Positions 33,936 through 42,339 of a stretch of 64,000 nucleotides of DNA are shown here, one piece after another. Position numbers and translations under genes: made by a program. This DNA is from Ruegeria spongiae (GTDB lineage Bacteria > Pseudomonadota > Alphaproteobacteria > Rhodobacterales > Rhodobacteraceae), in assembly GCF_023502395.1 (NCBI RefSeq), contig NZ_JAMFMB010000010.1:80664-144663 (forward strand), given 5' to 3'. The notes under the pieces were generated by a model. The model saw only the letters and a program-made list of their open reading frames with translations. It had not been told where the DNA came from and did no database searches. Every line of letters begins with the position of its first letter. The first letter of the stretch is position 1.

Positions 33936-34912
33936 CCAAAGGCCCGGTTCTGATCGACCTCGAAGAAGAGGATGCCCCGGCGCCCAGCGTCACCGATGCG
34001 CCGCCTGTTCCCGATGCCGGGCGGGCCATGCAATTGGCGGCGCAGGTGGCTGCGCGACCGCCCTCGCGGCTGTCGCGCTGGTTCTGGGGTCTGCTTCTGG
34101 CCGTGATCGGCGCGATGGTCTCGGTTGCGGCGTGGGATTTCGTCAACGGGTTGCTGGCGCGGGTGCCGATGCTGGGCTGGGCGGTCTCTGGCCTGTTGGG
34201 GGCTCTGGTCCTTGTCGGCGTGATCCTGGTGATCCGCGAATTGGCGGCGCTGGGCCGGTTGCGCCGTGTCGACGGGTTGCGTCAGGCGGCGTCTCAGGCA
34301 CTGGCCGCGCATGACCTGAACCAGGCGCGCGCGGTCACCGACCGGATCGAACGGCTCTACAAGGGGCGCGAGGACACGACCTGGGGCCTGCAACGCCTGG
34401 CCGAGCGCAAGGCGGATCAATTCGATGCGGATGCGTTGATGCAACTGATCGAGGATGAGGTGCTGGCCCCCCTCGACGCCGCCGCCAGCCGCGAGGTCGA
34501 ACAGGCCGCCCGTCAGGTCGCGACCGTCACCGCGCTGGTACCGATTGCGCTTGCCGATGTCATCACCGCATTGGCGGCCTCGGTCCGGATGATCCGCCGC
34601 ATTGCCGAGATCTATGGCGGGCGCGCCGGTCTGCTGGGCAGTTGGCGGCTGACCCGCGCGGTCTTTACCCATCTGGTGGCCACCGGCGCGGTGGCGGTGG
34701 GCGATGACCTGCTCGAACCGTTGCTTGGCGGTTCACTGCTCAGCAAACTGTCGCGCCGCTTTGGCGAGGGGCTGGTCAACGGGGCCCTCAGCGCCCGCGT
34801 CGGCGTGGCCGCCATGGAGGTCTGCCGCCCGCTGCCTTTTTCCAAACGTCACAAACCCGCCGTGCGCAGCATCGTGAAACGGGCGCTAAGCAGCGTGTTC
34901 TCGCGAAGCTGA
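33932..34912 (+). CDS. YcjF-like membrane protein (TIGR01620/DUF697)
   Basis: A 326-residue inner-membrane protein matching the YcjF family. After an acidic, proline-rich cytoplasmic N-terminus (IDLEEEDAPAPSV) come two membrane helices (WFWGLLLAVIGAMVSVAAW and VSGLLGALVLVGVILVI, residues about 50-110), then a long helical domain and the DUF697 region with ALVPIALADVITALAAS and RMIRRIAEIYGGRAG. YcjF accompanies YcjX in stress regulons; function is unsettled. The ATG at 33932 overlaps the acetyltransferase stop by 4 nt. No hairpin terminator was seen after it. Confidence 0.88.
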   Translation: MTKGPVLIDLEEEDAPAPSVTDAPPVPDAGRAMQLAAQVAARPPSRLSRWFWGLLLAVIGAMVSVAAWDFVNGLLARVPMLGWAVSGLLGALVLVGVILVIRELAALGRLRRVDGLRQAASQALAAHDLNQARAVTDRIERLYKGREDTTWGLQRLAERKADQFDADALMQLIEDEVLAPLDAAASREVEQAARQVATVTALVPIALADVITALAASVRMIRRIAEIYGGRAGLLGSWRLTRAVFTHLVATGAVAVGDDLLEPLLGGSLLSKLSRRFGEGLVNGALSARVGVAAMEVCRPLPFSKRHKPAVRSIVKRALSSVFSRS

Positions 34913-35008
34913 CTTTGCGGTCCGGTGTCGCGCGCCGTTTTGGCGGGTTTCCAATCACTTGCCACTCTGTAGATTGACTGAGAGCAGACCGTGATCGGAG
35001 AGAAGCAA

Positions 35009-36304
35009 GTGTCCTCTCATGTACTTGTCTTAGGTGCCTATGGCTTCATCGGAAGCGCCGTTGTCAGGACGTTGAAGCAGTGTGACCACACGGTCACCGG
35101 CGTGGCCCGTCGCCCGCGCGTCGCCGCGCGTGTGTTACCCGGTGTGCCCGTCAGGGTCGCTGATCTGAGGGCACTTACCGCCCCGGCAGACTGGTCCGAT
35201 CCGCTGCAGGATATTGACGTGGTCATTAATTGCGCCGGGGCGTTGCAGGATGGCGGCGAGGATGATCTGGAGGCCGTCCATCACCATGCTATCGCGGCCC
35301 TAGGCACGGCCTGTGCGCTACGCGATATCGCCGTGATCCAGATTTCCGCAGGGGGCGCCCAGCCGGGAGCGTCTACGGAATTCATGCAAAGCAAAGCGCG
35401 CGGAGATGCGGCCCTGCGCCGCTCCGGCGTCTCGTTGCATCTATTGCGGCCTGGGCTTGTGATCGGGCAGAGCGCCTATGGCGGAACCGCTCTGCTGCGG
35501 ATGCTCGCCGCCATTCCCTATGTCCAACCCCTCGCTTTGGGCCAGGTTCCGGTCCAATGTGTCGGGATGTCGGACCTGTGCCGCGTGATCGCTGACGCGG
35601 TTAGCGGCAGCTTGCCATCGGGCGAATACGATCTGGTGGAGGACAACCCGCGCGATCTGGCCGGTGTTGTGGAACTCACACGGGTCTGGCTGAGGTTTAG
35701 GTCGGCGAGATGGGAGATTGATCTGCCGGGCTGGATGACAACCGTAATTTCGCGATGCGCCGATATGCTGGGCCATTTGGGCTGGCGCTCTCCCTTGCGG
35801 GGAACCGCGTTGACGGTGCTTCGCGAGGGCGTCACCGGTGATCCGCGTGCCTATGCGGCAACCGGTGAGCGCATCCACTCTCTGCCCGAAATCTATGCGC
35901 GCTACGAGTGCACCCGGGCCGAGCGGCAGGCGGCGCGGCTGTCGCTGCTGATGCCGTTGATTTTGGCGGTGCTCTGCTTGTTCTGGTGCCTGTCGGGCGC
36001 CATTGGTCTGTTGCGGGCAGACACCGCGGCAGAGGTACTGCGCGAGACGGGATGGGGCTCATCCCTTGCTGTCGCGGCGGTCATAATATGGTCCTGTGTC
36101 GATCTGGTTCTGGGTGCCGCGCTTTTGTGGCGGCGGTGGGCAGCGCGGGCTTGTATGGCGCAGCTGATAGTCTCGGGCACGTATCTTCTTGCAGCGAGCC
36201 TTATGGTCCCGCAGCTTTGGGCGGACCCGTTGGGACCGCTGATCAAGGTTCTGCCTGCCGCGATGCTCTCGGTTGTACTCTATATGTTGCTGGAGGACCG
36301 ATGA
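35009..36304 (+). CDS. NAD(P)-binding SDR/atypical protein with C-terminal DoxX-like membrane domain
   Basis: A 431-residue fusion. Residues 1-290 are a Rossmann-type domain of the NAD-dependent epimerase/NmrA kind, opening with VLVLGAYGFIGSAVV, and with VINCAGAL and LLRPGLVIGQSAYGG; the catalytic Tyr-x3-Lys is not evident, so it may bind rather than convert. Residues about 310-425 form four hydrophobic helices like a small DoxX/DUF4149-style unit. GTG 35009 follows GGAGAGAAG and is preferred to the GTG at 34991; TAGATT at 34970-34975 may be its -10 box. Its stop overlaps the DUF2269 start. Enzymatic role unknown. Confidence 0.75.
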   Translation: MSSHVLVLGAYGFIGSAVVRTLKQCDHTVTGVARRPRVAARVLPGVPVRVADLRALTAPADWSDPLQDIDVVINCAGALQDGGEDDLEAVHHHAIAALGTACALRDIAVIQISAGGAQPGASTEFMQSKARGDAALRRSGVSLHLLRPGLVIGQSAYGGTALLRMLAAIPYVQPLALGQVPVQCVGMSDLCRVIADAVSGSLPSGEYDLVEDNPRDLAGVVELTRVWLRFRSARWEIDLPGWMTTVISRCADMLGHLGWRSPLRGTALTVLREGVTGDPRAYAATGERIHSLPEIYARYECTRAERQAARLSLLMPLILAVLCLFWCLSGAIGLLRADTAAEVLRETGWGSSLAVAAVIIWSCVDLVLGAALLWRRWAARACMAQLIVSGTYLLAASLMVPQLWADPLGPLIKVLPAAMLSVVLYMLLEDR

Positions 36305-36786
36305 TTGATCCGGACATGATCCTGCGATGGCTGCATGTGATCGGAGCCTGCGTTCTGCTCGGCACTGGTGCCGGGATCGCCTTTTTCATGCTGATGGCAG
36401 TGCGCAGCCGCAACCCCGTTGTGATCGCCGAAGTGGCCACCATCGTTGTGTTCGCCGACCTGATCTTTACGGCGATTGCGGTGATTGCCCAGCCGGTGAC
36501 AGGCCTGCTGATGGCGCACCGGTTGGGATGGGATCTGAGCGAGGGCTGGTTGCTGGTCGCGATCGGGCTCTATGTATTTACCGGGCTGTTCTGGCTGCCG
36601 GTTGTATGGATACAGCTGCGTCTTCGCGATCTGGCGCGTTTGGCAGCCGCGCAGGATGCGCCCCTGCCGCAGGATTTCGACCGTCTATTCCGAATATGGG
36701 TACTCTGCGGCGTCCCGGCCTTCCTTGCGGTTCTGGCGATCCTGTGGTTGATGCTGGCCCGGCCGGATATCCCGCTATGGACGTGA
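36301..36786 (+). CDS. DUF2269 integral membrane protein
   Basis: A 161-residue inner-membrane protein with four predicted helices: LHVIGACVLLGTGAGIAFFM, VVFADLIFTAIAVIAQPVTG, WLLVAIGLYVFTGLFWLPV and VPAFLAVLAILWLMLARP. It resembles the DUF2269 family (conserved His in the first helix and Gln in the second). It is coupled to the preceding SDR/DoxX-like gene by an ATGA overlap, and the pair probably forms one membrane complex; what it does is unknown. ATG 36301 is the coupled start. Confidence 0.8.
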   Translation: MIDPDMILRWLHVIGACVLLGTGAGIAFFMLMAVRSRNPVVIAEVATIVVFADLIFTAIAVIAQPVTGLLMAHRLGWDLSEGWLLVAIGLYVFTGLFWLPVVWIQLRLRDLARLAAAQDAPLPQDFDRLFRIWVLCGVPAFLAVLAILWLMLARPDIPLWT

Positions 36787-36869
36787 AAGTGACCGCTTTA
36801 CCCCGCCCCGCCCGCGCCATATAAGGTGGCCATGTCCTGTCTGAAGGCCATCATTATTCGAATTACAAC

Positions 36870-36899
36870 CCCGGCGCTCTGATCTGACGAGACGCCGGG
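36870..36899 (+). other. Hairpin in the ileS leader
   Basis: CCCGGCGCTC (36870-36879) pairs with GAG-A-CGCCGGG (36889-36899): a 10-bp stem with one bulged A and a 9-nt loop, 67 nt before the ileS start. No T run follows. Confidence 0.45.
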
Positions 36900-36966
36900 C
36901 AAAGGTGTTTGAGACTTCGCGCCGACCGAACATCCAATCCATATGCCATCGACAAGGACGCCACCC

Positions 36967-39909
36967 ATGTGCGCCGACACGACCCAGACGCCCGATTACA
37001 AAGACACGCTGAACCTGCCCAAGACCGACTTTCCCATGCGCGCAGGTCTGCCCAAGCGCGAGCCCGCATGGCTTGAACGCTGGGAAAAGATCGGCGTCTA
37101 TGACCGCCTGCGTGAAAAAGCCCTCGCCCGGACGGGCGAACATGACAAGACCCGCACGCCCTTTACGCTGCATGATGGCCCTCCTTACGCCAACGGTCAC
37201 CTGCATATCGGTCACGCGCTGAACAAGACCATCAAGGACATGATCGTGCGCAGCCACCAGATGATGGGCCATGACGCGCGCTATGTGCCGGGCTGGGACT
37301 GCCACGGTCTGCCGATCGAATGGAAGATCGAGGAACAGTACCGCAAGAAGGGCAAGAACAAGGACGAGGTGAATGTGGTCGATTTCCGTCAGGAATGCCG
37401 CAAGTTCGCCGAGGGTTGGATCGATATCCAGCGTGAAGAGTTCAAGCGTCTGGGCATCACCGGCAACTGGGCCGATCCCTATATCACCATGGATTATCAT
37501 GCCGAGGCCGTGATCGCGGATGAGTTCATGAAATTCCTGATGAACGGCACGCTCTATCAGGGGTCGAAACCCGTGATGTGGTCGCCGGTCGAGAAAACCG
37601 CGCTGGCCGAGGCCGAGGTCGAGTATCACGACAAGGAAAGCTTCACCATCTGGGTGAAATTCAAGGTCGTGAATGCAGGCGATCTGGACGACTCCTATGT
37701 GGTGATCTGGACCACCACGCCCTGGACCATCCCGTCGAACAAGGCAGTGGTCTATGGCAAGGACATCTCCTATGGCCTCTATGAGGTCACCGGTGCGCCC
37801 GAGGAATGCTGGGCCGCTGCTGGCGACAGGTTCCTGCTGGCCGACAATCTGGCCGCAGATGTTCTGGGGCGCGCGCGTTTGAATGACGATCAGTGGACCC
37901 GTGTGCGGGACGTCCCCTCCGACGAGCTGAAGGGCGTTCAACTGACCCACCCTCTGGCTGGCGCCGAAGGTGGAAACGGCGAATGGGACGACCTCCGCGA
38001 TTTCCGTGCGGCTGAGTTCGTGACCGATACTGAAGGTACCGGCTTTGTTCACTGTGCGCCCTCGCACGGGATGGAAGAATTCGAGCTCTACCGGGATCTG
38101 GGCATGCTGGAACAGGTCATCACCTATAACGTGATGGATGACGGCGGATTCCGCGCCGATCTGCCGTTCTTCGGCGGCACATTTATCCTGTCCCGCAAGG
38201 GCGGCGAAGGGGATGCCAACAAGGCCGTCATCGACAAGCTGGTCGAGGTCGGTGGGCTGCTGGCGCGCGGCAAGATCAAGCACAGCTATCCACATTCCTG
38301 GCGCTCGAAGGCTCCGATCATCTATCGCAATACGCCGCAATGGTTTGCCTCGGTCGACCGCAAGCTGGAAGACGGCATGGGCGCGTTGGGCGACACCATC
38401 CGCACCCGCGCCCTGCGGTCCATCGATGAATTGGTGAAATGGACGCCGCAAAAAGGTCGTAACCGCCTGCACTCGATGATCGAGACGCGCCCGGACTGGG
38501 TTCTGTCCCGCCAGCGTGCCTGGGGCGTGCCGCTGACCTGTTTCACCAAGAAAGGTGCTTTGCCCACCGACGCGGATTACCTGCTGCGCAGCGAAGACCT
38601 CAACGCCCGTATCAAGGCGGCGTTTGAGAAGGACGGCGCGGATATCTGGTACACTGACGGTTTCAAGGCGCAGATGCTGGACGGTATCGCCAACCCCGAC
38701 GACTACGATCAGGTGTTTGACGTGCTGGACGTGTGGTTCGACTCTGGCTCGACCCATGCCTTTGTTCTGCGCGACCGTGAGGACGGGACCGAAGATGGTA
38801 TCGCCGATGTCTATATGGAAGGCACCGACCAGCACCGCGGCTGGTTCCATTCCTCGATGCTGCAGGCCTGCGGCACCAAGGGCCGTGCACCTTATCGCAA
38901 CGTGGTGACCCATGGCTTCACGCTGGATGCCAAGGGCAACAAGATGTCCAAATCGCTGGGCAACACCATCGTGCCGGAAGAGGTCATCAAGCAATACGGC
39001 GCTGATATCCTGCGCCTGTGGGTGGCCCAGACCGATTACACCGCCGATCAGCGGATCGGGCCGGAGATTTTGAAAGGCACGGCCGACAGCTATCGCCGCC
39101 TGCGTAACACCATGCGCTTCATGCTGGGCTCGCTGGCGGATTTCTCGGAAGCCGACCGGATCGAACCCGCCGACATGCCGCGTCTGGAACGCTGGGTGCT
39201 CAGCCGTCTGGCCGAACTGGATGAACAGGTGCGCAAAGGGTATGCGGCGTTTGATTTCCAGGGTGTGTTCAGCGCGGTGTTCACCTTTGCCACGGTGGAT
39301 CTGTCGTCTTTTTACTTCGACGTACGCAAGGACGCGCTTTATTGCGATGGAGACAGCCTGCGCCGTCGTGCCGCGCGCACCGTGCTGGATATCCTGTTCC
39401 ACCGCCTGACCACATGGCTGGCGCCGGTGCTGGTCTTCACCATGGAGGAGGTCTGGCTGGAACGTTTCCCGGGCGAGAACGGCTCGGTCCATCTGGTGGA
39501 TTTCCCGGACACACCTGCTGACTGGCGCAATGATGAGCTTGAGGCCAGCATGGCCAAGATCCGCCGCGTCCGCCGCGCGGTGACTGCCGCGCTGGAGGTG
39601 CAGCGTCAGGACAAGGTGATCGGATCCAGCCTTGAGGCTGCGCCGATCGTGCATGTGGAAGACGCCGAAACGCGCAATCTGCTGGCGACATTCGATGTGG
39701 ACGACATGTGCATCACCTCGGGTCTGACCGTCACCGGCGATCCGGCCCCGGCCGAGGCTTTCCGTGTTCCGGAAATCGAAGGTGTGGGGGTTGTCTTTGA
39801 AAAGGCCGAAGGCGCCAAGTGCCAGCGCTGCTGGAAGATCCTGCCCGATGTGGGCCGCCACGCCCATGAAGGCGTGTGCGGGCGCTGCGATGAGGCGCTG
39901 CCGGGCTAG
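36967..39909 (+). CDS. ileS: Isoleucine-tRNA ligase
   Basis: Charges tRNA-Ile in the cytoplasm. A 980-residue class I synthetase of normal length for alphaproteobacteria. The HIGH motif reads HLHIGHALNK (about residues 78-87), KMSKS reads KMSKSLGN (about 659-666), the CP1 editing domain lies between them with VIWTTTPWTIPSN, and the C-terminal zinc finger has CQRCW and CGRC. ATG 36967 is preceded by AAGGACG; an in-frame ATG at 36943 lies upstream without such a site. The 180-nt spacer upstream holds a GC-rich hairpin. Confidence 0.97.
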   Translation: MCADTTQTPDYKDTLNLPKTDFPMRAGLPKREPAWLERWEKIGVYDRLREKALARTGEHDKTRTPFTLHDGPPYANGHLHIGHALNKTIKDMIVRSHQMMGHDARYVPGWDCHGLPIEWKIEEQYRKKGKNKDEVNVVDFRQECRKFAEGWIDIQREEFKRLGITGNWADPYITMDYHAEAVIADEFMKFLMNGTLYQGSKPVMWSPVEKTALAEAEVEYHDKESFTIWVKFKVVNAGDLDDSYVVIWTTTPWTIPSNKAVVYGKDISYGLYEVTGAPEECWAAAGDRFLLADNLAADVLGRARLNDDQWTRVRDVPSDELKGVQLTHPLAGAEGGNGEWDDLRDFRAAEFVTDTEGTGFVHCAPSHGMEEFELYRDLGMLEQVITYNVMDDGGFRADLPFFGGTFILSRKGGEGDANKAVIDKLVEVGGLLARGKIKHSYPHSWRSKAPIIYRNTPQWFASVDRKLEDGMGALGDTIRTRALRSIDELVKWTPQKGRNRLHSMIETRPDWVLSRQRAWGVPLTCFTKKGALPTDADYLLRSEDLNARIKAAFEKDGADIWYTDGFKAQMLDGIANPDDYDQVFDVLDVWFDSGSTHAFVLRDREDGTEDGIADVYMEGTDQHRGWFHSSMLQACGTKGRAPYRNVVTHGFTLDAKGNKMSKSLGNTIVPEEVIKQYGADILRLWVAQTDYTADQRIGPEILKGTADSYRRLRNTMRFMLGSLADFSEADRIEPADMPRLERWVLSRLAELDEQVRKGYAAFDFQGVFSAVFTFATVDLSSFYFDVRKDALYCDGDSLRRRAARTVLDILFHRLTTWLAPVLVFTMEEVWLERFPGENGSVHLVDFPDTPADWRNDELEASMAKIRRVRRAVTAALEVQRQDKVIGSSLEAAPIVHVEDAETRNLLATFDVDDMCITSGLTVTGDPAPAEAFRVPEIEGVGVVFEKAEGAKCQRCWKILPDVGRHAHEGVCGRCDEALPG

Positions 39910-39987
39910 GCCGCTTGTGAGCGGCTTTCGCATCCCGCCACAGGAATAGGCTTGCGGCCAACCGTCCGGGTCTGTCAGGCTGCGATC

Positions 39988-40443
39988 ATGAACATGATCG
40001 CAGTCGAGACACAGTTTGGCACAATGGGCATCGCTGAAGAGGCCGGAGAGATCACCTCGGTTGTCTGGGACGGTGTGGCCAGCGGTGAGGCCACCCCCGT
40101 CTTGCAAGAGGCCGCATCGCAGATGCGCGCCTATGACCGGGGCGCGTTGGAGACATTCGACCTGCCGCTGCGTGTTGACGGTTCGGCTCTGCAGCAATCG
40201 GTCTGTGCCGTGATGCGGAACATTCCCTTTGGCTACACCCGCACCTATGGCGAGATTGCCAGCGATCTTGGCGTGCCCGCTCAGGCTATCGGGCAGGCCT
40301 GCGGTGGCAACCCGATCCCGGTGATCATCCCCTGCCACCGCGTGATGGGGGCAAAGGGGCTGACCGGCTTCTCGGGCAAGGGTGGGGTCGAAACAAAGGT
40401 TGCGTTGCTGCGCCACGAAGGCGCGGCAGGGCTGCTTATTTGA
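39988..40443 (+). CDS. ogt: Methylated-DNA--protein-cysteine methyltransferase
   Basis: Repairs O6-alkylguanine in DNA by moving the alkyl group to its own cysteine. A 151-residue protein with the C-terminal DNA-binding/active domain: GYTRTYGEIASDLGVP (HTH region), GNPIPVIIPCHRV with acceptor Cys116, and GFSGKGGVETKVALL. It has the short form without an Ada regulatory domain, so Ogt-type is the better name. The start may be ATG 39988 or 39994; neither has a strong ribosome-binding site. It lies 78 nt after ileS in the same direction and 69 nt before the Gre-like gene. Confidence 0.92.
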   Translation: MNMIAVETQFGTMGIAEEAGEITSVVWDGVASGEATPVLQEAASQMRAYDRGALETFDLPLRVDGSALQQSVCAVMRNIPFGYTRTYGEIASDLGVPAQAIGQACGGNPIPVIIPCHRVMGAKGLTGFSGKGGVETKVALLRHEGAAGLLI

Positions 40444-40512
40444 GACAGATCAATGCGTTGACGGCGGGTTCTCGGGCACCCTGCGCAGCAGAATTGAAAA
40501 GGAATGACTGGA

Positions 40513-40971
40513 ATGACGGATCGCGCCGCTCTGAAACAGGCCGTTGTGGCCAAGCTGATGTCGCTGGAAGAGGCCGAACTGGCCGACGCCATCGCCCATT
40601 ACGAGGCATTCATGGCAGATTCGCGGCTGGATGAGCGCGAGGCGCATGACAAGGACGATCTGGCGGCCTCGCGCGAGAATGCCGATCTGGCCGCCGCCTT
40701 TGACACCCCGGTACAGGCCCATCATGCCAAGATCGACGTGATCGAGAACACCGATTTCGGCCTGACTGACACGATTGGTCCCGGTGCCATCGTCTCGTTC
40801 AAGGATCGCAGTTTCATCGTCTGCGTCTCGACCACCCGGTTCGAGGTGGATGGCACAACCTATATGGGCGTCTCGACCGCCAGCCCGATCTACAAGGCGA
40901 TGGCCGGGTTGGGAGCGGGCGAGAGATTTGGCTTCAACGGGACCGAGTTCGAGATACAGGACGTTCTTTGA
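40513..40971 (+). CDS. Gre-like protein with GreA/GreB C-terminal domain
   Basis: A 152-residue protein. Residues about 90-152 resemble the FKBP-like C-terminal domain of transcript cleavage factors (TIGPGAIVSFKDRSFIVCV, VSTASPIYKAMAGLGAGERF and NGTEFEIQDVL). The N-terminal half is helical (AELADAIAHYEAFMADSRLD) but does not show the Gre coiled-coil signature, so it may bind RNA polymerase without cleaving transcripts (inference). ATG 40513 is well spaced from AAAAGGA; the ATG at 40504 is too close. The stop overlaps the methyltransferase start as TTGA. Confidence 0.7.
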   Translation: MTDRAALKQAVVAKLMSLEEAELADAIAHYEAFMADSRLDEREAHDKDDLAASRENADLAAAFDTPVQAHHAKIDVIENTDFGLTDTIGPGAIVSFKDRSFIVCVSTTRFEVDGTTYMGVSTASPIYKAMAGLGAGERFGFNGTEFEIQDVL

Positions 40972-41597
40972 AACCCGGGGGCGACGCTTCGGTCGCCGAC
41001 ATACTGGCGGCCTATGATGCCGCCGCCGAGACCTTGACCCGACGGCTTGAGGCGCTGAACACGGCCACGGTCCTGCAGCCAGTCGCAAGGTTTCTGCCCA
41101 CCGCCCCGGCACGGGTTCTGGATGTGGGCGCGGGAACCGGGCGCGACGCGGCGTGGTTTGCCGGGCAGGGGCATCAGGTCTGGGCGGCGGAGCCGGTCGA
41201 CAGCTTGCGCCTTGCAGCACAGAACCTGCACGCGGGGGTCGACATCACATGGCTTGAGGATGGGTTGCCGGATCTGGCGCAGGCCACCGCGTTGGGCACC
41301 GGGTTCGACCTCGTGCTGGTCAATGCGGTGTGGCACCATGTTCCGCCTGCGTATCGCGCGGCGTCAATTTCGGCGCTTGCGGGTCTCACCGGGCCGGGCG
41401 GGCGATTGATCCTGTCCCTGCGTGAGGGACCCTCGGATTCGGCGCGCCCGGCGTTTCCGGCGGATGTAGACAGGACCATCGATCTGGTGGTTGCACAAGG
41501 TCTGAAGCTGGAACGCCGCAGTTGGGTCGAAGCGGTGCAGCCCGAGAACCGGCGCAGCGGCGTGATCTTTACCTGGCTGGTGTTTCTGCGGGAATGA
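40968..41597 (+). CDS. SAM-dependent methyltransferase
   Basis: A 209-residue class I methyltransferase. The SAM-binding motif I reads VLDVGAGTGRDAAWFAGQG, motif II AAEPVDSLRLAAQ, and the catalytic-region segment FDLVLVNAVWHHVP follows. The target is unknown. Its TTG start overlaps the stop of the Gre-like gene (TTGA), so translation is coupled, and a shared role with that protein is possible. The last 29 nt overlap the convergent pcs gene on the other strand. Confidence 0.85.
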   Translation: MKPGGDASVADILAAYDAAAETLTRRLEALNTATVLQPVARFLPTAPARVLDVGAGTGRDAAWFAGQGHQVWAAEPVDSLRLAAQNLHAGVDITWLEDGLPDLAQATALGTGFDLVLVNAVWHHVPPAYRAASISALAGLTGPGGRLILSLREGPSDSARPAFPADVDRTIDLVVAQGLKLERRSWVEAVQPENRRSGVIFTWLVFLRE

Positions 41598-42270
41598 TCT
41601 GCTGCGCGATGCCTGCGAAAGTCAGATAGAGGCTGGTCACCACAAGCCCCCAATGGGCCCAGCTTTCGGGATGGAAATCGACCCAGGCCGCCCAACCGGC
41701 AAAAAACGTCCAGGCCAGCGCGATGGGCAGGCTGAGCGGGCGCCAGCGTTCGGTCCGCACCGGATGGATGAACTTGAGCGGCAGGAACATGGCCACTGCC
41801 AGAGCGCTGACCAGAGCGAGGCTGATCCAGAAACTCGGCTCGAGCGCGAAGATCACCAGCACAACCATGTTCCAGCAGCCGGGGAATCCGGAAAAGGAAT
41901 TGTCCTTTGTCTTCATCCGTGTGTCGGCGAAATAAAGCGCGCTGGCGAAGGTGATGACGATGATGGCAAACCAGCCGGTCCAGCCATCCATCAGCCCGGA
42001 TTTGAACAGCGCGAATGCCGGGATGAACACGTAAGTGAGATAGTCGATGATCAGATCCAGCAACACACCGTCAAATTCGGGAGCGTTTTTCTTGACGTCA
42101 TAATGGCGGGCCATCGGGCCGTCGATTCCGTCAACGAAAAAGGCCACGACCAGCCAGAGGAACATGAGGCTCCACTTTGCGTCCACGGCCGCCAGCATGG
42201 CCAGCATGGCGAAAACGGCACCGGTGGCCGTAAAAAGATGTACGCCGATCGCGCGGTTTCTGAGTGTCAT
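41569..42270 (-). CDS. pcs: Phosphatidylcholine synthase
   Basis: Condenses choline with CDP-diacylglycerol to make phosphatidylcholine directly, the route typical of Rhizobiales and Rhodobacterales. A 233-residue inner-membrane protein with about seven helices. The CDP-alcohol phosphotransferase motif is intact: DGPMAR, then a 12-residue gap, then GVLLDLIID with both metal-binding Asp. Further on are YLTYVFIPAFALF and FPGCWNMVVL, typical of Pcs. ATG 42268-42270 is the start. It precedes xerC on the minus strand only by reading order (pcs is downstream of xerC, 69 nt). Confidence 0.93.
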   Translation of the reverse strand: MTLRNRAIGVHLFTATGAVFAMLAMLAAVDAKWSLMFLWLVVAFFVDGIDGPMARHYDVKKNAPEFDGVLLDLIIDYLTYVFIPAFALFKSGLMDGWTGWFAIIVITFASALYFADTRMKTKDNSFSGFPGCWNMVVLVIFALEPSFWISLALVSALAVAMFLPLKFIHPVRTERWRPLSLPIALAWTFFAGWAAWVDFHPESWAHWGLVVTSLYLTFAGIAQQIIPAETPAR

Positions 42271-42339
42271 TACGCTGTCATGGCGGAATTCTTACCGGAC
42301 TGCAAACCCTTGGTTCGGGTTATTCGGCGTGATCCGGCG

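Noticed and set aside
36775..40416. 1213-codon minus-strand open frame across ileS
   Set aside because: It is the antisense of ileS, an undoubted gene. Long antisense frames are expected at this GC content and codon bias; the translation shows no domain.
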